Of a DNA stretch of 64,000 bases, positions 42,981-55,954 are shown piece by piece. The stretch's first letter is position 1. Every line of letters begins with the position of its first letter. The DNA lies in the NCBI GenBank assembly GCA_025765615.1, contig JAIVFJ010000162.1, positions 1-64,000 on the forward strand. Reading direction: 5' to 3'. The DNA comes from Zopfochytrium polystomum (Eukaryota; Chytridiomycota; Chytridiomycetes; Chytridiales; Chytridiaceae). A program made the translations under genes and the position numbers. The notes below the pieces were generated by a model. The model saw only the letters and a program-made list of their open reading frames with translations. It did not search any database and had not been told where the DNA came from.

Positions 42981-44297
42981 TTACACGAGGGGGACGACGG
43001 GGACGACAGGCGGGAGGATCGTCTCCTCCTCCTTGGGCTCCAGGATCGTGACATTGTCCGGAAGGGGTTTCTTGCCCTTCTTCCCCGGGATCGAGTCGAG
43101 CATGATCTTGACTTTGATGCCGAGCATGCCCTGCCGCATCAGCACGTTGCGGGTGGCGTAGTCGATGAAGTCAACGCTGGGCTGACCAGAGTGGATCTGC
43201 AGACGGAATGCAAAAGAGACAGAGTGATCGTGACAGAGGGAGGGGGTAACGGAGGAATCACGAAACAGTTTAGCGACAAGGTGGCCGTGGTTCGACAAAG
43301 CCATTCGGAAATCGCCTCAATCCCCGGCGTCGCCTCCGCGACGCAAAGCGTTGACTGCTCACCATGAAACCGTCGACAAACTTCATCGACTTGGCACGGG
43401 CACCGCGGAGCTTTCCAGAGACGACGACCTCGCAGCCCTTCGCGCCAGACTCCATGATGAATCGGACGACACCATAGCACGCGCTGGACAACAAGGCGAA
43501 AATCAGAATCGCCCCTCACTGGGCACAGCGCGACGAAGTCCCCCTCCCACAAGACTAAAAGAACACCACCGTACCGACGAACAGCCAATCCCTGGGTGAG
43601 CTTGAACCTCAGCGACTCGGCCTGGGCGATAGCGCAGAGACCGCGGTCAGCAACCTTTTCGGCGTAGAGCTCGACGGAGTTCTCTGGGAAGCGGAAGCGC
43701 TTCTGGACGACCGAGGTGAGCTCGCGGATGCGACGGCCCTTGTCGCCGAGGACGGACTGGGTCTTGGTGGCGCGGATGATGACCTCGGTGCGGGTCGGGG
43801 TGACGCGGACCTCGACGCCAGAGTAGCCTTCCTCGGCCAGCTCCTTGGTGAGGAAGGAGTTGAGCTCGGCAAAGAAGACGCCGTCGGCGACGAACTGTGG
43901 GCCGGGGCGCGAAAAAGGTGGGAAGGCAAGACAAGGAAGAGGTCAGGAGAGTTTAGAGGAGAGTTGGGCTGAGTGGGTCCGATCCGCGCTCAGGTCGGCC
44001 CAACAGCGACTGTGATGGAGCGGCTGAAAGGTGTTCCCCGATCCAGTGACAGCACGGCGCGGGGGCTGAACGATCTGGGCGAACTGGATCTCGAGGGGGA
44101 GATCGTGTGTCGTCTGAGCATCCGGCGATGTACGGCGAACAGGGGAGATCCTTGGATGAATCCATGAACACTCGCTCACCTTCCTCCTCTTGTTGACGGT
44201 GGACCTGCGATAGCAGATACAGGGTTAGGTTCTGTTATCGTTTTTCGGCTCACGAGCAGATTCATCCAGCACAAGCCCAGAGCGATCTACGTTACAT
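42981..44297 (-). CDS. RPS3: 40S ribosomal protein S3 (uS3)
   Basis: Exons: 44297-44296 (predicted), 44204-44180, 43894-43575, 43483-43363, 43196-42981; 227 residues, compared with about 240 in yeast. Sequence is strongly conserved: [19 protein letters not shown], a KH domain ([20 protein letters not shown]), [59 protein letters not shown] and GIKVKIMLD. It sits at the mRNA entry channel of the small subunit. The second exon starts in phase 2 with G TCC ACC. An AT followed by a GT donor 91 bases upstream would make a start codon split by an intron (AT|G). This start is an inference; another 5' exon cannot be excluded. Confidence 0.93.
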
Positions 44298-45120
44298 CCA
44301 CTCAGATCTAATGTTAACTGCCTCGCGAGAAACTGAATGCGAGCCACAGAGAATAGAAGGAGAAGAACGACGTCGGATCTGTTGATGGGACAGGATGGGA
44401 TGGGATGGGATAGGATGGGATGGGACGGACGGGAACGATCGCCTACATGGTTGTTGGGGGACGCTGTGGTGGATCAAACGAGAAAGGTTTCTTTGCAACT
44501 TTTTCCTATCCGATTGAATTGACAAGGCTCAGGAAGGTGAATCAAAAGGGCTCGATAGGTGGTCTGACAGCCGGCCGACCCCAACGTGCTCCTCCGACTT
44601 GCAGTGTCAAAGTGGCCGAAAACCGATAGTCGCAAACCTCCAGCTGCTTCCAATAACTCCTCTTAGCCTTCAACCCGTATTCATTATTTTAATCTTGCAT
44701 TCTTTCGCTCAGCTTCTTTACTATTTCCCGAAGGACTGTTATCCCGCCTTCCCCGCTTTCCCGCCCATCCCGGACAAAGAGCACACGAAAGAACGCTTCA
44801 TTCTCGCATGAAAAAGAAAGGGGAGGCGAGAGGTGAGACACGTTGAAGAGGCAACGCAGGAAAGGCATTTGGGAGAAGAAAAAAAACCCCCGTCAGCACA
44901 CAGCACCTGCATCGAGGTCCCCGCTTCGTCTCTTATCACCTTGCGAAACAACGCATGCAAAGGTGATGTGGACCGGGCGTCGTGTGCTAAGCACGAACAA
45001 TAAAAAAAAAAAATAAAAAAAGCCCTTTGAAGAAAAGCGGTGGTCCTTGTTCACCCCTTACCATTGCACAAACGCATCCCAACCGACACTGGCCCAGCCC
45101 TTTCCAATCCCCTCGTTCTC
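44298..45120. promoter_or_regulatory. Divergent promoter region between uS3 and the RRM gene
   Basis: About 820 bases between two divergent starts. It contains GGGAT/GGATGGGAT short repeats (44383-44430) and an A-run (45002-45020). No TATA box is obvious. Confidence 0.4.
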
Positions 45121-46675
45121 ATGTCGCAAAGCAACTCGCGACGCTCCGGCGGCGCTGGCAGCGGCGGCGACCGCTACCGCCCGAGCCCATCGGCAGGGCG
45201 GCACACCGACAACGGCATCAACCACCACCACCACCACCACCACCACCACAACCACCGCACCGTCGTCGACACGTACCGGCCCAAGGCCGCGGGGTCGGCC
45301 TCGAGCAACGCATCGCAGCGCGCGCAGCCCGCGGCGAGCAGCCGGAGCAGCGGTCGGCACGCTGGCCGGTTTCGCGAGGACGACGACGACGATGAGGACG
45401 ACCACGGCTACGACGACGACGACGACGACGGCGGAGGCGGCGGCGGCGGCGGCGGTAATCCCGCGCAGCAGGATTTTGGCAGGCAGGGCGACCGCGGGTG
45501 GCCTGCGGGTGCAGACCACGATGACGGCGACAACGGCGACGGCGGCGGCGACGCCGGGTACGGGGTGGACGCGTGGCGGCGCGGGGTGGTAGGGTCGCCG
45601 GCGTTCAGCGCGGGCGGCGGCAGCGAGTGGAGCGACGTCGGCGCCGGCGGTGGCAGCGGCAGCAGCGGGATGGGGCGAGGCAGTCGACGGCAGCGGCGGC
45701 GGCAACGGCAGCAGACGGCGGACCGGCACTTCCACCAGCACCAGCACCGGCCTGCGCCGCCGGCGGGACGTGTGACGGGGGCCGAGGAGTGGCTGGACCC
45801 GCCGCGGGGGGCCGCCTCGGCTGCCGCTGCGGCGGCGGAACGCGGCGACGGCGGCGTGTGGAGCTCGACCGGGTCGCAGATCATTCACGGGCTTCGGGTG
45901 TCGGGATTGCATTCCAGCGTAAGTGGCGCGCGCCCCCTTTCCATTCGCGGGGAGAGACTGGCTGCTAAACGGGACGCCAAACCTGAAAAAAAAAACACAC
46001 ACGCACATGCAAACAGATAACCCAAGCAGAGATAGAGGAGTTGTTTAGCCGCTTTTCGGGCGTGAAGTCGGTGCGATTGGAGATGGATCGGGACGGACGG
46101 TGCGCCGGCCACGCAAACGTCCTGTTTACAATCAAGTCTCAAGCGGACGACGCTTATCTATTTTGCGCAGGACTCACCATTGACGGTAAAGTATTAGTTG
46201 GCGGAATGGCGCTGTTTTTTGGTTTTATTTTTTTTTTTCTTTTTTCGAGTCATGTTCGAAGCCTGAGTTGCCTGGCTTTCCCCACCTCACCCCACCAACA
46301 GGCATTCCCATCCAAGTCCAATTCTACGAGCAACCCATCGTCACGCCGCCTCCGCCTCCGCCTCCGCAGCCGCGAGCAAAGGCAGGCCGGCCACCGCAAC
46401 GGCTCCCATCGCGGTTACTGGGCGCGAGCGCAAACAACAACGTCGGCGGCGGGGCGCGCGGAGTCGGGGCGGCGCGGGCGGGGGTGGGCAAACGCAGTAG
46501 CGGCGGCGGGGACGTGTTTTCGCGGCTGGGGCCCGTGCACGTGCTGCAGCGGCTCGGGAGCAAGCCGGCGCGCGGGAAGCGGCCGGGCGAGCTGGCGCCG
46601 GCGCTCGCGGCGCGGCTTGGCCCGATCGGCGGCGTGATGGCGCGGCTGGGACCGCCGGTGGTGGTGCGCCGGTGA
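45121..46675 (+). CDS. Aly/REF-like RRM protein (putative mRNA export adaptor)
   Basis: Three exons: 45121-45918, 46017-46185, 46302-46675; 446 residues. The N-terminal two-thirds is low complexity: a His run (nine consecutive), Asp runs, Gly runs and RGSRRQRRRQRQQ. The RRM starts at the end of exon 1 (GLRVSGLHSS) and continues as ITQAEIEELFSRFSGVKSVR, LEMDRDGRCAGHANVLF, and GLTIDGIPIQVQFYE. This gives RNP2 and RNP1-like strands in the arrangement of Aly/REF (Yra1/THOC4) RRMs. The C-terminus has repeated RLGP/RLGS motifs in a basic Arg-rich tail. Likely nuclear, binding mRNA and export factors. The subfamily is less certain than the RRM itself. Confidence 0.75.
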
Positions 46676-47293
46676 CCTTATGCGTGTGTGGGTGTGTGTG
46701 TGTGTGCGTGTGCGTGTGCGTGTGCGTTTGCGTCGTGCAGTGATGTTGATGTTGGCACCGTGTTTCGCTTTTTCTTTTCTTTTCTTTTTTTTTCCCCCCA
46801 CTGTTTCGCAGCGTAAGTGGACGAACGAAACCGAGTTGAAGGGGTGTGATGTGCAAACGAGCGGGTGTTAGGGTGGGCGGCAGACCGGCGAAGGCTGAGG
46901 TGGCTTGGATTGGAGTGTTTATTAATGAGTCAAAGACGCAGGCAACGGCGAAAACAAATGCGAAAACAGTCATTGCAAAGAAGTTCGGAGTAACTCGGGG
47001 TGCTAGGTAATGGGAAAAAGGAAAAGAAACGGAACAGCAGCGAAACGGGAGGGTAGAGGGGAAACAAGAGAGTTCAAGGTTGTTTTGCGAAATAAGGAAA
47101 ACATAGGAAGCGGCGAAGAGGGGGCAGGGGGAAGGGACGGGATTGGGATGGCAGGTGGTCTTCCTTTGAACCAATCAGGAGTCATCGGTGGTGCGGTGCC
47201 CCATGCAAGCCACCAACCTACTCCACAAATCCATCCTCCACCCTTCGCATCCCTCCTCTCCCCACCGACAGCCCCTCCCCCCAAAGCCAAAAC
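46676..47293. other. Spacer with GT tract, no gene seen
   Basis: 3' flank of two convergent genes. A GTGTGTG/GCGTGTGCG run follows the stop codon (46683-46730). Confidence 0.6.
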
Positions 47294-47608
47294 TCAACCC
47301 CTCCCGACCGGCACATTCTGCCGATTCACAAGCCCGGCCATGGCCTTGCCCCATCTCAGCCGATTGCGGACCTTGCCGGCCAGATCGGGGTCCGGGTGCT
47401 GCTGCTGGGGTTGGAGATCGTTGCTGTCTGCGGCGGCGGCGGCGGCGGCGGCGACGACGGGAGCGGCTGCGTCAGCGGGGGGTGCGAGAGCGTCGTCGTT
47501 GGCGTTGCGGAAGGGGTTGAGGATGACGGCCGCGGCGGGGGCGGCGACTGCGGCGACGAGGGCGACTGCCAGGAGGGCGGCGACGGCGACGGCGAGGGAT
47601 GGACGCAT
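47294..47608 (-). CDS. Small secreted protein, unknown function
   Basis: A single exon of 104 residues starting MRPSLAVAVAALLAVALVAA, a textbook signal peptide with a small-residue cleavage region (APAAAV). The mature part is Ala/Pro/Asp-rich with no Cys, followed by a basic segment (KVRNRLRWGKAMAGLV). Codon use favours GC-rich third positions like neighbouring genes. There is no recognisable domain. It could be a short secreted or cell-wall peptide; a dibasic-like processing site is not obvious. A chance open frame is possible in such GC-rich DNA, but the well-formed signal peptide argues for a real gene. Confidence 0.5.
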   Translation of the reverse strand: MRPSLAVAVAALLAVALVAAVAAPAAAVILNPFRNANDDALAPPADAAAPVVAAAAAAAADSNDLQPQQQHPDPDLAGKVRNRLRWGKAMAGLVNRQNVPVGRG

Positions 47609-49806
47609 GACTGAGTTTGGAGTTAGGAGTGTGTGTGCTGTGTGTTTGTGATTGTTTGTTTGTACCTTTTCTGTCCTTTTTTTTTCTTTTTTTTTTTTTT
47701 CTTTTCGCTTGGTGGTTGGTTGGGCCAAGAACGACCCCCTGCAAATAAGAGTACTCGAATTCTGCCACGGCGATAGATAAATGCATCCTGCAATTATCCC
47801 GACCGCGGGCACCCTCAAGTGATTCTCTGGATTTCGCAAACGAGGCCACTCGCAGTAGTACAAAATTGCAAGGTTAGCACGGTGCAGTCATCTTTTCTTT
47901 CGAAAAGACGAAAATCTACCCGCACCAATCACTTGGATGACAAGAGTATTAACCAACGCGTACTTCGGACACGGGTGCGAGCCTCACGACCAGACCCGCA
48001 ATCCCAAAGTTGCACAGTTTAACGGTATCGTCTGCGGCATGTGTCTTAAGGGTTCACGAACCCTCCAAACTGCTCAATGAGGACCAGCTCCTGACGGTCG
48101 CCAATTAACTGTCCAATGACGTCTACGTGGTGCGTCTTGCTGTTTCCGTTGACCGTCTGTGAACACAGATTTGCGGAGGCCGATTCGTTGTCTCCCCTGA
48201 AGGGTTTAGGGACCGTCTTCCTCCAGTGGCACAAAACACATCGAGCCTTCCAAACTGGTCGTGAAAATTGTTGTTCCAGCGCGCATTCCTCCAATCCCTT
48301 CCAAGTATGTACCTTTGCTTGTCAGTCGGCAGTTTTGTGTGCGACGTTGGTTTCGCCGGTGTCTCCACTTTGAGCATTCCTCGATTCCCGGCAGCTTCTT
48401 GCTTCGCTATAAGCGAGGCGTTCTTTTATCATCGCTTGAACAGCCCTGCTCCAAGAAGTTAAAGTGCAAACAGTGAACTGTCGACGGTCAAACACACACA
48501 TCCCAGCTTCCTCTTAAAACCTGTCAAAAGAACCAAAGCTGCGTACTCGCGCGGACGGCTGCGGTTTTTCTTCGCGGTTACTGGTCTTAGGGGGAAAGCG
48601 CCGCCCCCAAGCAAGAATACCAGAAAGAAATTAAAAAACTTACAAGAAACCGTGTGCTTCCAGAGCGCAGCATTTTGTTCGCGCTTGGAAATGAAGAAAA
48701 GAGATCGGTAGTTGGAAGCGTGGGGGGAAGGTGTGAGTGTTTAGGAGAGCAACCGGACGCCAAGAAACGTGTTGGTGGGCGGGTGGTCATGAATAACGTT
48801 ACGCATGATCCTCTCCCCACCCGGTCCCACGGAATTGCGGCATCTGGGTGATCCATTTTTTGGGCACATGGGGTGGCGGGGGTGGTATGTCAGTTAGCGA
48901 CTCCCCAAGAAAGGAAAAGACCGGGGGTGGTCAGCGGGACGTCACGGGCCCATGTGTGCGCCTGATGGGTGGTGGTAAGTTTGCGTCAGCAGTTTTTGAG
49001 AGGGAGGGATCGAGGGTAGGGAGATAAGATGTGCTGGCGATTTTCCCTCGATTGCCCTGTTGCGCGCAAGTCGTGACAATTGCGTGCTTTTTTTTATTTT
49101 TTCTTTTTTCTTTTACGTTCCCCGCGCCGACTCCCCCGTCCTCATCATCACTAATTGTCTCACACGTAATGGGGGACACTCGGAAAATTTCCCCGCAAAT
49201 GGCCTCCACCAAATCACTGCTTGTCCACTGTTAATCGGGCGTGACGGCTCGTGGGTCTAGTCTGTCGGACTGTCTGTCGTCCGTTTCTGCTGCTGCAAAA
49301 GATCTGATCGCTGGTGGTGAACGGCCCATCGACTGCAGGCAAGTCTGTCTGCCTGTCTATCGCGGTTTGTCTGTCTGTGGACTGTGCGGATGTGCAATAT
49401 GGGGCGGCGCGGCCTGTCGAGTGTTGACCAATTTCTGTCTCTCTCTCTCTCTCTCCTCCGTCTCTTTCAACTCTATTTTCATTTGTGCATTTTTTTATAA
49501 TTATTTTTTTTATTTTTATTTTTTTTGTAATCAAGCACGGTTGGTTGGCACGCGAGAATGGCGCAACTGAGAGCGCGACTTCATTGGCCAGAGCTGGCGT
49601 GATGATGCTTGCATTGGCGGCACCCAAGCTGCAGTAGTGACAGAGACACATCACTTTTTTCTCGTTTTGTTTCTTTTCAGAAAGACAAATCGCAAGAAGG
49701 GCTTCCAAAAAAGAAAGAAAGCACACAAAACAAAACAAAAAACGAGAAAGGAAGAGAGCATTAACAATATATTTCCAACAAACCATCTGAAAGCCCGTGT
49801 CCGCCC
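47609..49806. other. Long spacer, no gene recognised
   Basis: About 2.2 kb. Overlapping minus-strand frames near 48377-48046 contain Cys/Trp-rich text (KARCVLCHWRKTVPKPF) that may be a fragment of an old gene or transposase, but no family could be named. From 48500 to 49800 there are T-runs, CTCTCT and short CTGTCTGT repeats only. Confidence 0.45.
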
Positions 49807-49814
49807 TATAAATA
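49807..49814 (+). promoter_or_regulatory. TATA box of the SulP gene
   Basis: TATAAATA, 173 bases upstream of the start codon, in the context CCCTATAAATACTCC. Confidence 0.55.
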
Positions 49815-49893
49815 CTCCTTCCTTGATAATCCATCAACCCCATCAATCAATCAATCGGTCAATCAATCAGCCTGCCTCTTCTTCTTGCTTCTG

Positions 49894-49896
<3 letters not shown>

Positions 49897-49936
<40 letters not shown>

Positions 49937-49945
49937 CACACACAC
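49897..49945. repeat. (CA)n microsatellite in the 5' leader
   Basis: CA run about 49 bases long, ending 35 bases before the SulP start codon. Confidence 0.9.
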
Positions 49946-49979
49946 TCCCTGAAGCTTGAACAGAAAAACGAAAGAAACA

Positions 49980-52348
49980 ATGGCCTCCCAGCAGCAGCAG
50001 CCTCACAGAATCACTAAGCCACCCTCGCAGTACGACGAGTTCTTCGCGTCCTCAAAGTCGTTTGCCACGCACTTCCCGCAGCATGCCGTGCAGGTGAGAA
50101 GAACGACAGCAGTGACTGGTTTTCGTTGGTTCCCCGACCGCCGGACCCGGCTGGCGACCGCTCTCCATGTCCAAGCCCACTGGCAACCTTTAACACTCAC
50201 GCCTTGCGCTCCCCCATCTCCCTGCATCCCAGTACGTCAAGTCGTTGTTCCCCATCATCGGCTGGCTTCCCCGCTACAACACCACCTGGCTCGCCGGAGA
50301 CTTGATCGCCGGTCTGACCGTCGGCCTGGTCGTCATCCCGCAAGCCCTTGCGTACTCGAACCGCCTGGCGACCCTGCCCCCCGTCTTTGGCCTCTACGCC
50401 AGTTTCTTTGGTGTCCTAATCTACGCCCTCTTTGCGACCACCAAGGACGTCACCATCGGCCCCACCGCCGTCCTGTCCCTCCTCGTCGGTCAGACCCTCG
50501 CCACTTACAACACGGATGACACCTCGGACGCCGGAAAAGTCAAGTTCGCCGTCGCCCTGTCGTTCCTGACCGGCCTCTTCCAGCTCTTCCTGGGCCTGTT
50601 CAGGATCGGCTTGATCGTTGACTTTGGTGAGTGTCGGCTTCCTGCTTTGACGACCTCGATTCCGACATGTCTGGTTCCATTGTCGGAGTTTTTCCTCTTT
50701 TCTCTGTGGATTTGTCATCATCCGCTAACATCTTCCCCTCTGACAAATTATAGTCCCGGTCTCTGTGATTGTCGGCTTCACCACCGGTGCCGGTGTGCAA
50801 ATCATTGTTGGGCAGTTGGCCACTCTTACTGGCATCAAAGGTGTCGACACGACTCAGGCCCCCTGGCAGGTTCTCGGAGCATGGATTCGCCGCCTGAACA
50901 CCATCTCCGCTAACAAGTACGACGTTGCCTTTGGTATCTCCACCCTCGTATTCATCCTGGCCATCAAGTTTGGCACCGACTACTTGGCCAAGAAGAGACC
51001 CCTCTGGAAGTACATTGGTCTCCTCCGCAACGGCCTGGCCGTGATCCTGTTCACCGCCATTTCCTACGGCGTGCGCAAGAACGTCACCATCGCCATTGTC
51101 GGCACTGTCCCCCGCGGTCTCTCTGGCATCCCCAAGCCCGACCTCTCCATCAACTACCTCGGCTTCGTCCTGAAGGCAGTTCCAGCCGCCCTGATCGTGT
51201 CGGTGCTTGAGCACATTGCCGTCGCAAAGTCTTACGGCCGCATCAACGGCTACAGGCCCAACGACAACCAGGAGCTGGTTGCCATCGGTATCACCAACTT
51301 TTTCGGAGCATTCCTTGGCGCGTACCCTGCCACCGGCTCGTTCTCTCGCTCGGCCATCAAGAGTCAGTCTGGTGTCCGCTCTCCGCTGGCCGCCTTTTTC
51401 ACTGCCATCATTATCTTAATCGCGCTTTACACTCTGACGGACGCATTCTACTACATTCCCAACGCGTCGCTGGCCGCCATCATTTCGGCCGCCGTTACGG
51501 ATTTGTTTGTCCGACCTCATACTCTTCAGCAGCTGTTCAAGACCAACTTTATCGACTTTGTGTCGTTCTGGATCGCCTGCATCGTCACTTTCTTCTCTAC
51601 GATCGAAATCGCCATCTACTCGTCTGTCGCCTTCTCGCTCGTTGTGCTCCTCATCCGCATCGCTCGCCCCAAGGTGCGCACCCTGTCCCGCTCTGAAACC
51701 GCCGGCTGGATCGACGCCGAGGGCGAAGGCTACTCGGCCGGCGAGGCATCTCTTACGTCCAGCCCCGACGGCATCATCGTCTACCGCCCGTACGAGGCCC
51801 TGACCTACCCGAACGCCTCGTACGTCACCGCGACGCTCAAGAGCGAGATCCTCGCAAACTTCCGCTACTCTGGCGTGCACCGCAAGGCCGGCGACCGCAG
51901 CTGGGACGACGACACGGAGGAGCGCGCGCGCAAGCAGGAGGCGCTCGTCGGCACAGAGAAGCCGCTGCCGGAGCTTCGCGCGGTCGTGTTCGACTTTTCG
52001 GCCGTCAACGGCATTGATTTCACCGGCCTGCAGGCGCTCCTTGACGCGCGCGAGGACCTGCAGCGGTTCACGGGCCGATTTGTGCCGTTCCACTTTGCCC
52101 ACGTGCGCCGCGACCACCTGAATGTCGTGTGGACGATTCCCGTCGCCCGCGCCGCCGACCGCAACGCCGTGGCCGCGCGCGGCGAGACGGAGCTGCCGCG
52201 TACGTCCGAGGCCGACGAGGACCAGGCCGCCGGCCGGTACTTCCACCTGTCGGTCGACGAGGCCGTGCAGGCCGCGCACGCCGAAACCGCAAACATTGTC
52301 GACCGGCGGGATCCGTCCACCGAAGGCGGCGACAAGTTTGTCGTTTGA
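49980..52348 (+). CDS. SulP-family sulfate permease with STAS domain
   Basis: Three exons: 49980-50093, 50233-50626, 50754-52348; 700 residues. The membrane part has the SulP signature: VVIPQALAYSNRLATLPPVF, GLYASFFGVLIYALFATTKD, IGPTAVLSLLVGQTL, YPATGSFSRSAIKSQSGVRS, and a final helix before residue ~480. It ends in a cytosolic STAS domain (ELRAVVFDFSAVNGIDFTGL). It is expected to import sulfate (or a related anion such as molybdate) with protons across the plasma membrane, feeding Cys/Met synthesis. The start follows a CA tract and a TATA box at a normal distance. Codon bias is strong, suggesting good expression. Length and motifs are typical; nothing is missing. Confidence 0.93.
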
Positions 52349-53276
52349 GCGTGTGACATGACTTGAGAGCAAACAACACAAACAAACACTGCGGGTCTAG
52401 ACGACAGTATCCGCCCATTTTCCCTTTTTCGTTTGGAGCTCGGCCCCCGGAAAAGGTGTATGGAGGATACTTTTTTTGTGCTTCTTCTCTCTTGTTTCTC
52501 CTCTTCTCTTTCTTCTGAGCGCTGTTATTTTCATCGCGCCTTATCTATTGTTTTTCTTTCTTTTTTTTGTTTTTGTTTTACCTTCCTGTGTGATTTGGTG
52601 TATCCTGTCGTGGTCTCCTGTGCGCATCATCAGCTTACTTGTTCCGACTGCATTGCGCGCGCGCACACACCCCTCCTCGTCCCCCTCAAACTCCCTCCTT
52701 GTCGAGCAACTGCCAGATCCCTTTCACTTCCCTTTGATGCCCGGACGCCAACACCACGACCCTTTATATTTTTCGCCTATGCCTTGTTACACTCGTGATG
52801 AACCCTTTAGTGTGATGAACCAAAGTTTTCGCAGGAGAAAACGGGCATCCACACGCTCGCGCGGCCACGATCGACGGCCCACCTGTTTTACGGTGTCTCT
52901 CTCTCGCCCGACTGTGTTTTTTTTTCTCGAGAGGAAAAAATAAAAACTGTGAGTCGGCCTCATGTTGGAGAAAAAAAGCAACTGCTCGTTTTGCAATTTT
53001 TATTTATTTATTTTTTTTTATGTGTTGGTGGTTTCTATTGTTTCGCCCCCGTCCTTGTCAGGACTGTAACTTTTCTCGATCGCACATCCCTTCGACAAAC
53101 CCTCGGCCCAAAATCTGGGAAGCGAAAAGAAACGGAAACCAGCATACCCACGACCGACCGACGACGACGAGCGAACGATCGAGGGAGCGAATACACGACG
53201 ATCGATCGACCAAGCGAAACGAAGCCCGACCGCGCGGACGGACAGACGGACGGACCGACTCCGGGTGCGGGGGAAG
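52349..53276. other. Spacer, no gene seen
   Basis: T-rich 3' flank of the permease and upstream flank of SMU1; contains pyrimidine runs and GACGGACGGAC-like short repeats just before 53277. Confidence 0.6.
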
Positions 53277-53437
53277 ATGGACATCGAGGCGGCCGAGTTG
53301 AGTTGTTACTTACAATATTGTTGTTGCAAGCGTGTTTTCGAAACGATGCGCGTGGGCTTGAAAAATGCCCCTCGCTCGAATGCGCGCCCGCCCGATGCAA
53401 GCTGACCCACCACCCCCCCGACTACGCATTCACAAAC

Positions 53438-53475
<38 letters not shown>

Positions 53476-53592
53476 ACACACACACACACATACTTAGCGT
53501 GATCCGGCTCATCCAGCAATTCCTGCGGGAAAACAACCTGCACCGGACGCTGGAGACGCTGCAGGTAATTTCGTATTCTACACTCTCTCACA

Positions 53593-53623
<31 letters not shown>

Positions 53624-54011
53624 CACACACACACACATACACACACAACGCCCCAATCTCACCCGCCCGCCCCCGCCTTCAAAACAAAACAGGAAGAAAC
53701 CACCATCACCCTCAACGCGGTCGACAGCGTCGACGCCTTCACGTCGTCGGTCCTCTTTGGCCACTGGGACGTTGTCCTGAAAACCATCTCGACGCTGCGC
53801 GTGCCGCAAAAGAAGCTGCTCGACCTGTACGAGCACATTGTGCTGGAGCTCGCGGAGCAACGCGAGCTGGGCGCCGCGAGGTCGCTGCTGAGGCAGACGG
53901 ACGTCATGCAGACGTTGAGGGAGAGGTACCCGGAGAGGTATTTGCATTTGGAGCAGGTGGTCGGGAGGGCGGGTGGGGGCGGGGGGTTTGAGGAGAGGGA
54001 GGTGAGTTAAT

Positions 54012-54045
<34 letters not shown>

Positions 54046-55562
54046 TTTTTTTGGGGAGGGGTGCGCGCGTCGCGAGCGACGCGTGAGTCTGTGTGTGTGT
54101 AGGCGCGCGTGAGGTGGGGTGCGTCTCTGTGCGGCGTAGCCGATTGATCTATTCCCCCCCCAAAAACACACACATACACACACACACACACACAACACAA
54201 AGGCGTACCCCAACAACTCGACGCGGCAAAAGCGGCGGCAGGCGCTCGCGCAGTCGCTGGCGACCGAGGTGACGGTGGTGCCGCCGTCGCGGCTGCTGTC
54301 GCTGCTGGGGCAGGCGCTCAAGTGGCAGCAGTCGCAGGGCCTGCTGCCGCCGCCGGACGCGATGGCGACGACGGCGTTCGACTTGTTCCGCGGCGTCGCG
54401 CAGGTCGCAAAGGTCGAGGAGGACATGCCGCCGGCGCAGGTGGGCGTGAATATCAAGGTGCGTGTTGTGTTGTGGGTGTGTGTGTGTGTGTGTGTGCTGT
54501 GATGCGCGTGGCATATCTTTCTCTCTCTGTGTTGATTGATTGATTGATTGATTTGATTGATTGATTTGGGACAAAACCGCAGTTTCCGAAAAAGGCGCAC
54601 GCAGAGAGCGTTGCGTTCTCGTCGGACGGGCAGGTGCTTGTGACGGGCACTGTGGACGGGATCATTGAGGTGTGGAACTACATGACGGGCAAGCTGCGCA
54701 AGGACTTGAAGTACCAGGCGGAGGTGAGTGTGTGTGTGGTTTTGGGTTGGTTTTGTTTTGTTTTTTTTCTCTCTTTTTTTTTTCTCCTTCTTCTCCTTCT
54801 CTCATGAGGTAATGATAATAAACCACACAAAACAACTAACAAACAAACAAACAACCGCACTTAACAAACAGGACAATTACATGGTGATGGACGACGCGGT
54901 GCTTTGCCTCGCGTTCACACGCGACGGCGACACGCTGGCGTCGGGCTCGCAGGACGGCAAAATAAAGGCAAACTATTATTTTGTTGTTCCCCTTTTTTTT
55001 TTTTCAGTTCCCACGCACCACCACCCGCGCAACAACAACGAAAACACTAACAAACAACCACACGCACACGCACACACACACACGCACACACAAACAAAAA
55101 AAAAAAAGGACAGGTCTGGAAACTCTCGACCGGCCAGTGCCTGCGGCGCTTTCCGACGGCCCACAACCAGGGCGTCACGGCCCTGTCGTTCAGCAAGGAC
55201 GGCACGCAGGTGCTCAGCGCCAGCTTCGACCAGACAGTCAGGTGAATTTATTTCTACACTCGCACTCGCGCGCACTCACTCGCACGCACTCGCACTCGCG
55301 CGCTCGCACTCACACTCACTCGCACTCGCTTGACACAGAATACACGGCATCCGCTCGGGCAAGACCATCAAAGAGTTTCGCGGGCACGTGTCGTTTGTCA
55401 ACGACGCCGTCTTTGTCCACGACGGCTCCAAAGTCATTAGCGCAAGCAGCGACGGGACCGCAAAGGTAATCACTGACCGACTGACTGGCTGTGTGTCTGC
55501 CAGTCTTGTTTTGCTTGCTCCCTTGTTTTGGAACGCAAAAACTCACTCGCTCCGCACACAAC

Positions 55563-55595
<33 letters not shown>

Positions 55596-55873
55596 GCACT
55601 CCCTCCAGTTTTGGGACGTTAAGACGGCAGAGTGCCTGGCGACGCTGACGCTGCACGACGGCCAGGCCGTGACGAGCGGCGTGCACAGCGCCACCGTGCA
55701 GCGCGTCGTGCCCATGCCCAACCTCGTCGACCAGTTTATCGTGTGCAACCGAAGCCCGTTTGTCTACTTGGTCAACCTGAAGGCGCAGGTCTTTGGAGAA
55801 TTTCATTATTTTTTATTTATTATTATTATTATTTCTGTTTGGATCGTTCTCACGCACACACACACACACACAC

Positions 55874-55954
<81 letters not shown>

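Noticed and set aside
48046..48377. Cys/Trp-rich overlapping minus-strand frames
   Set aside because: They vaguely resemble the zinc-rich tail of some DDE transposases, but spacing and residues do not match any family I can name.
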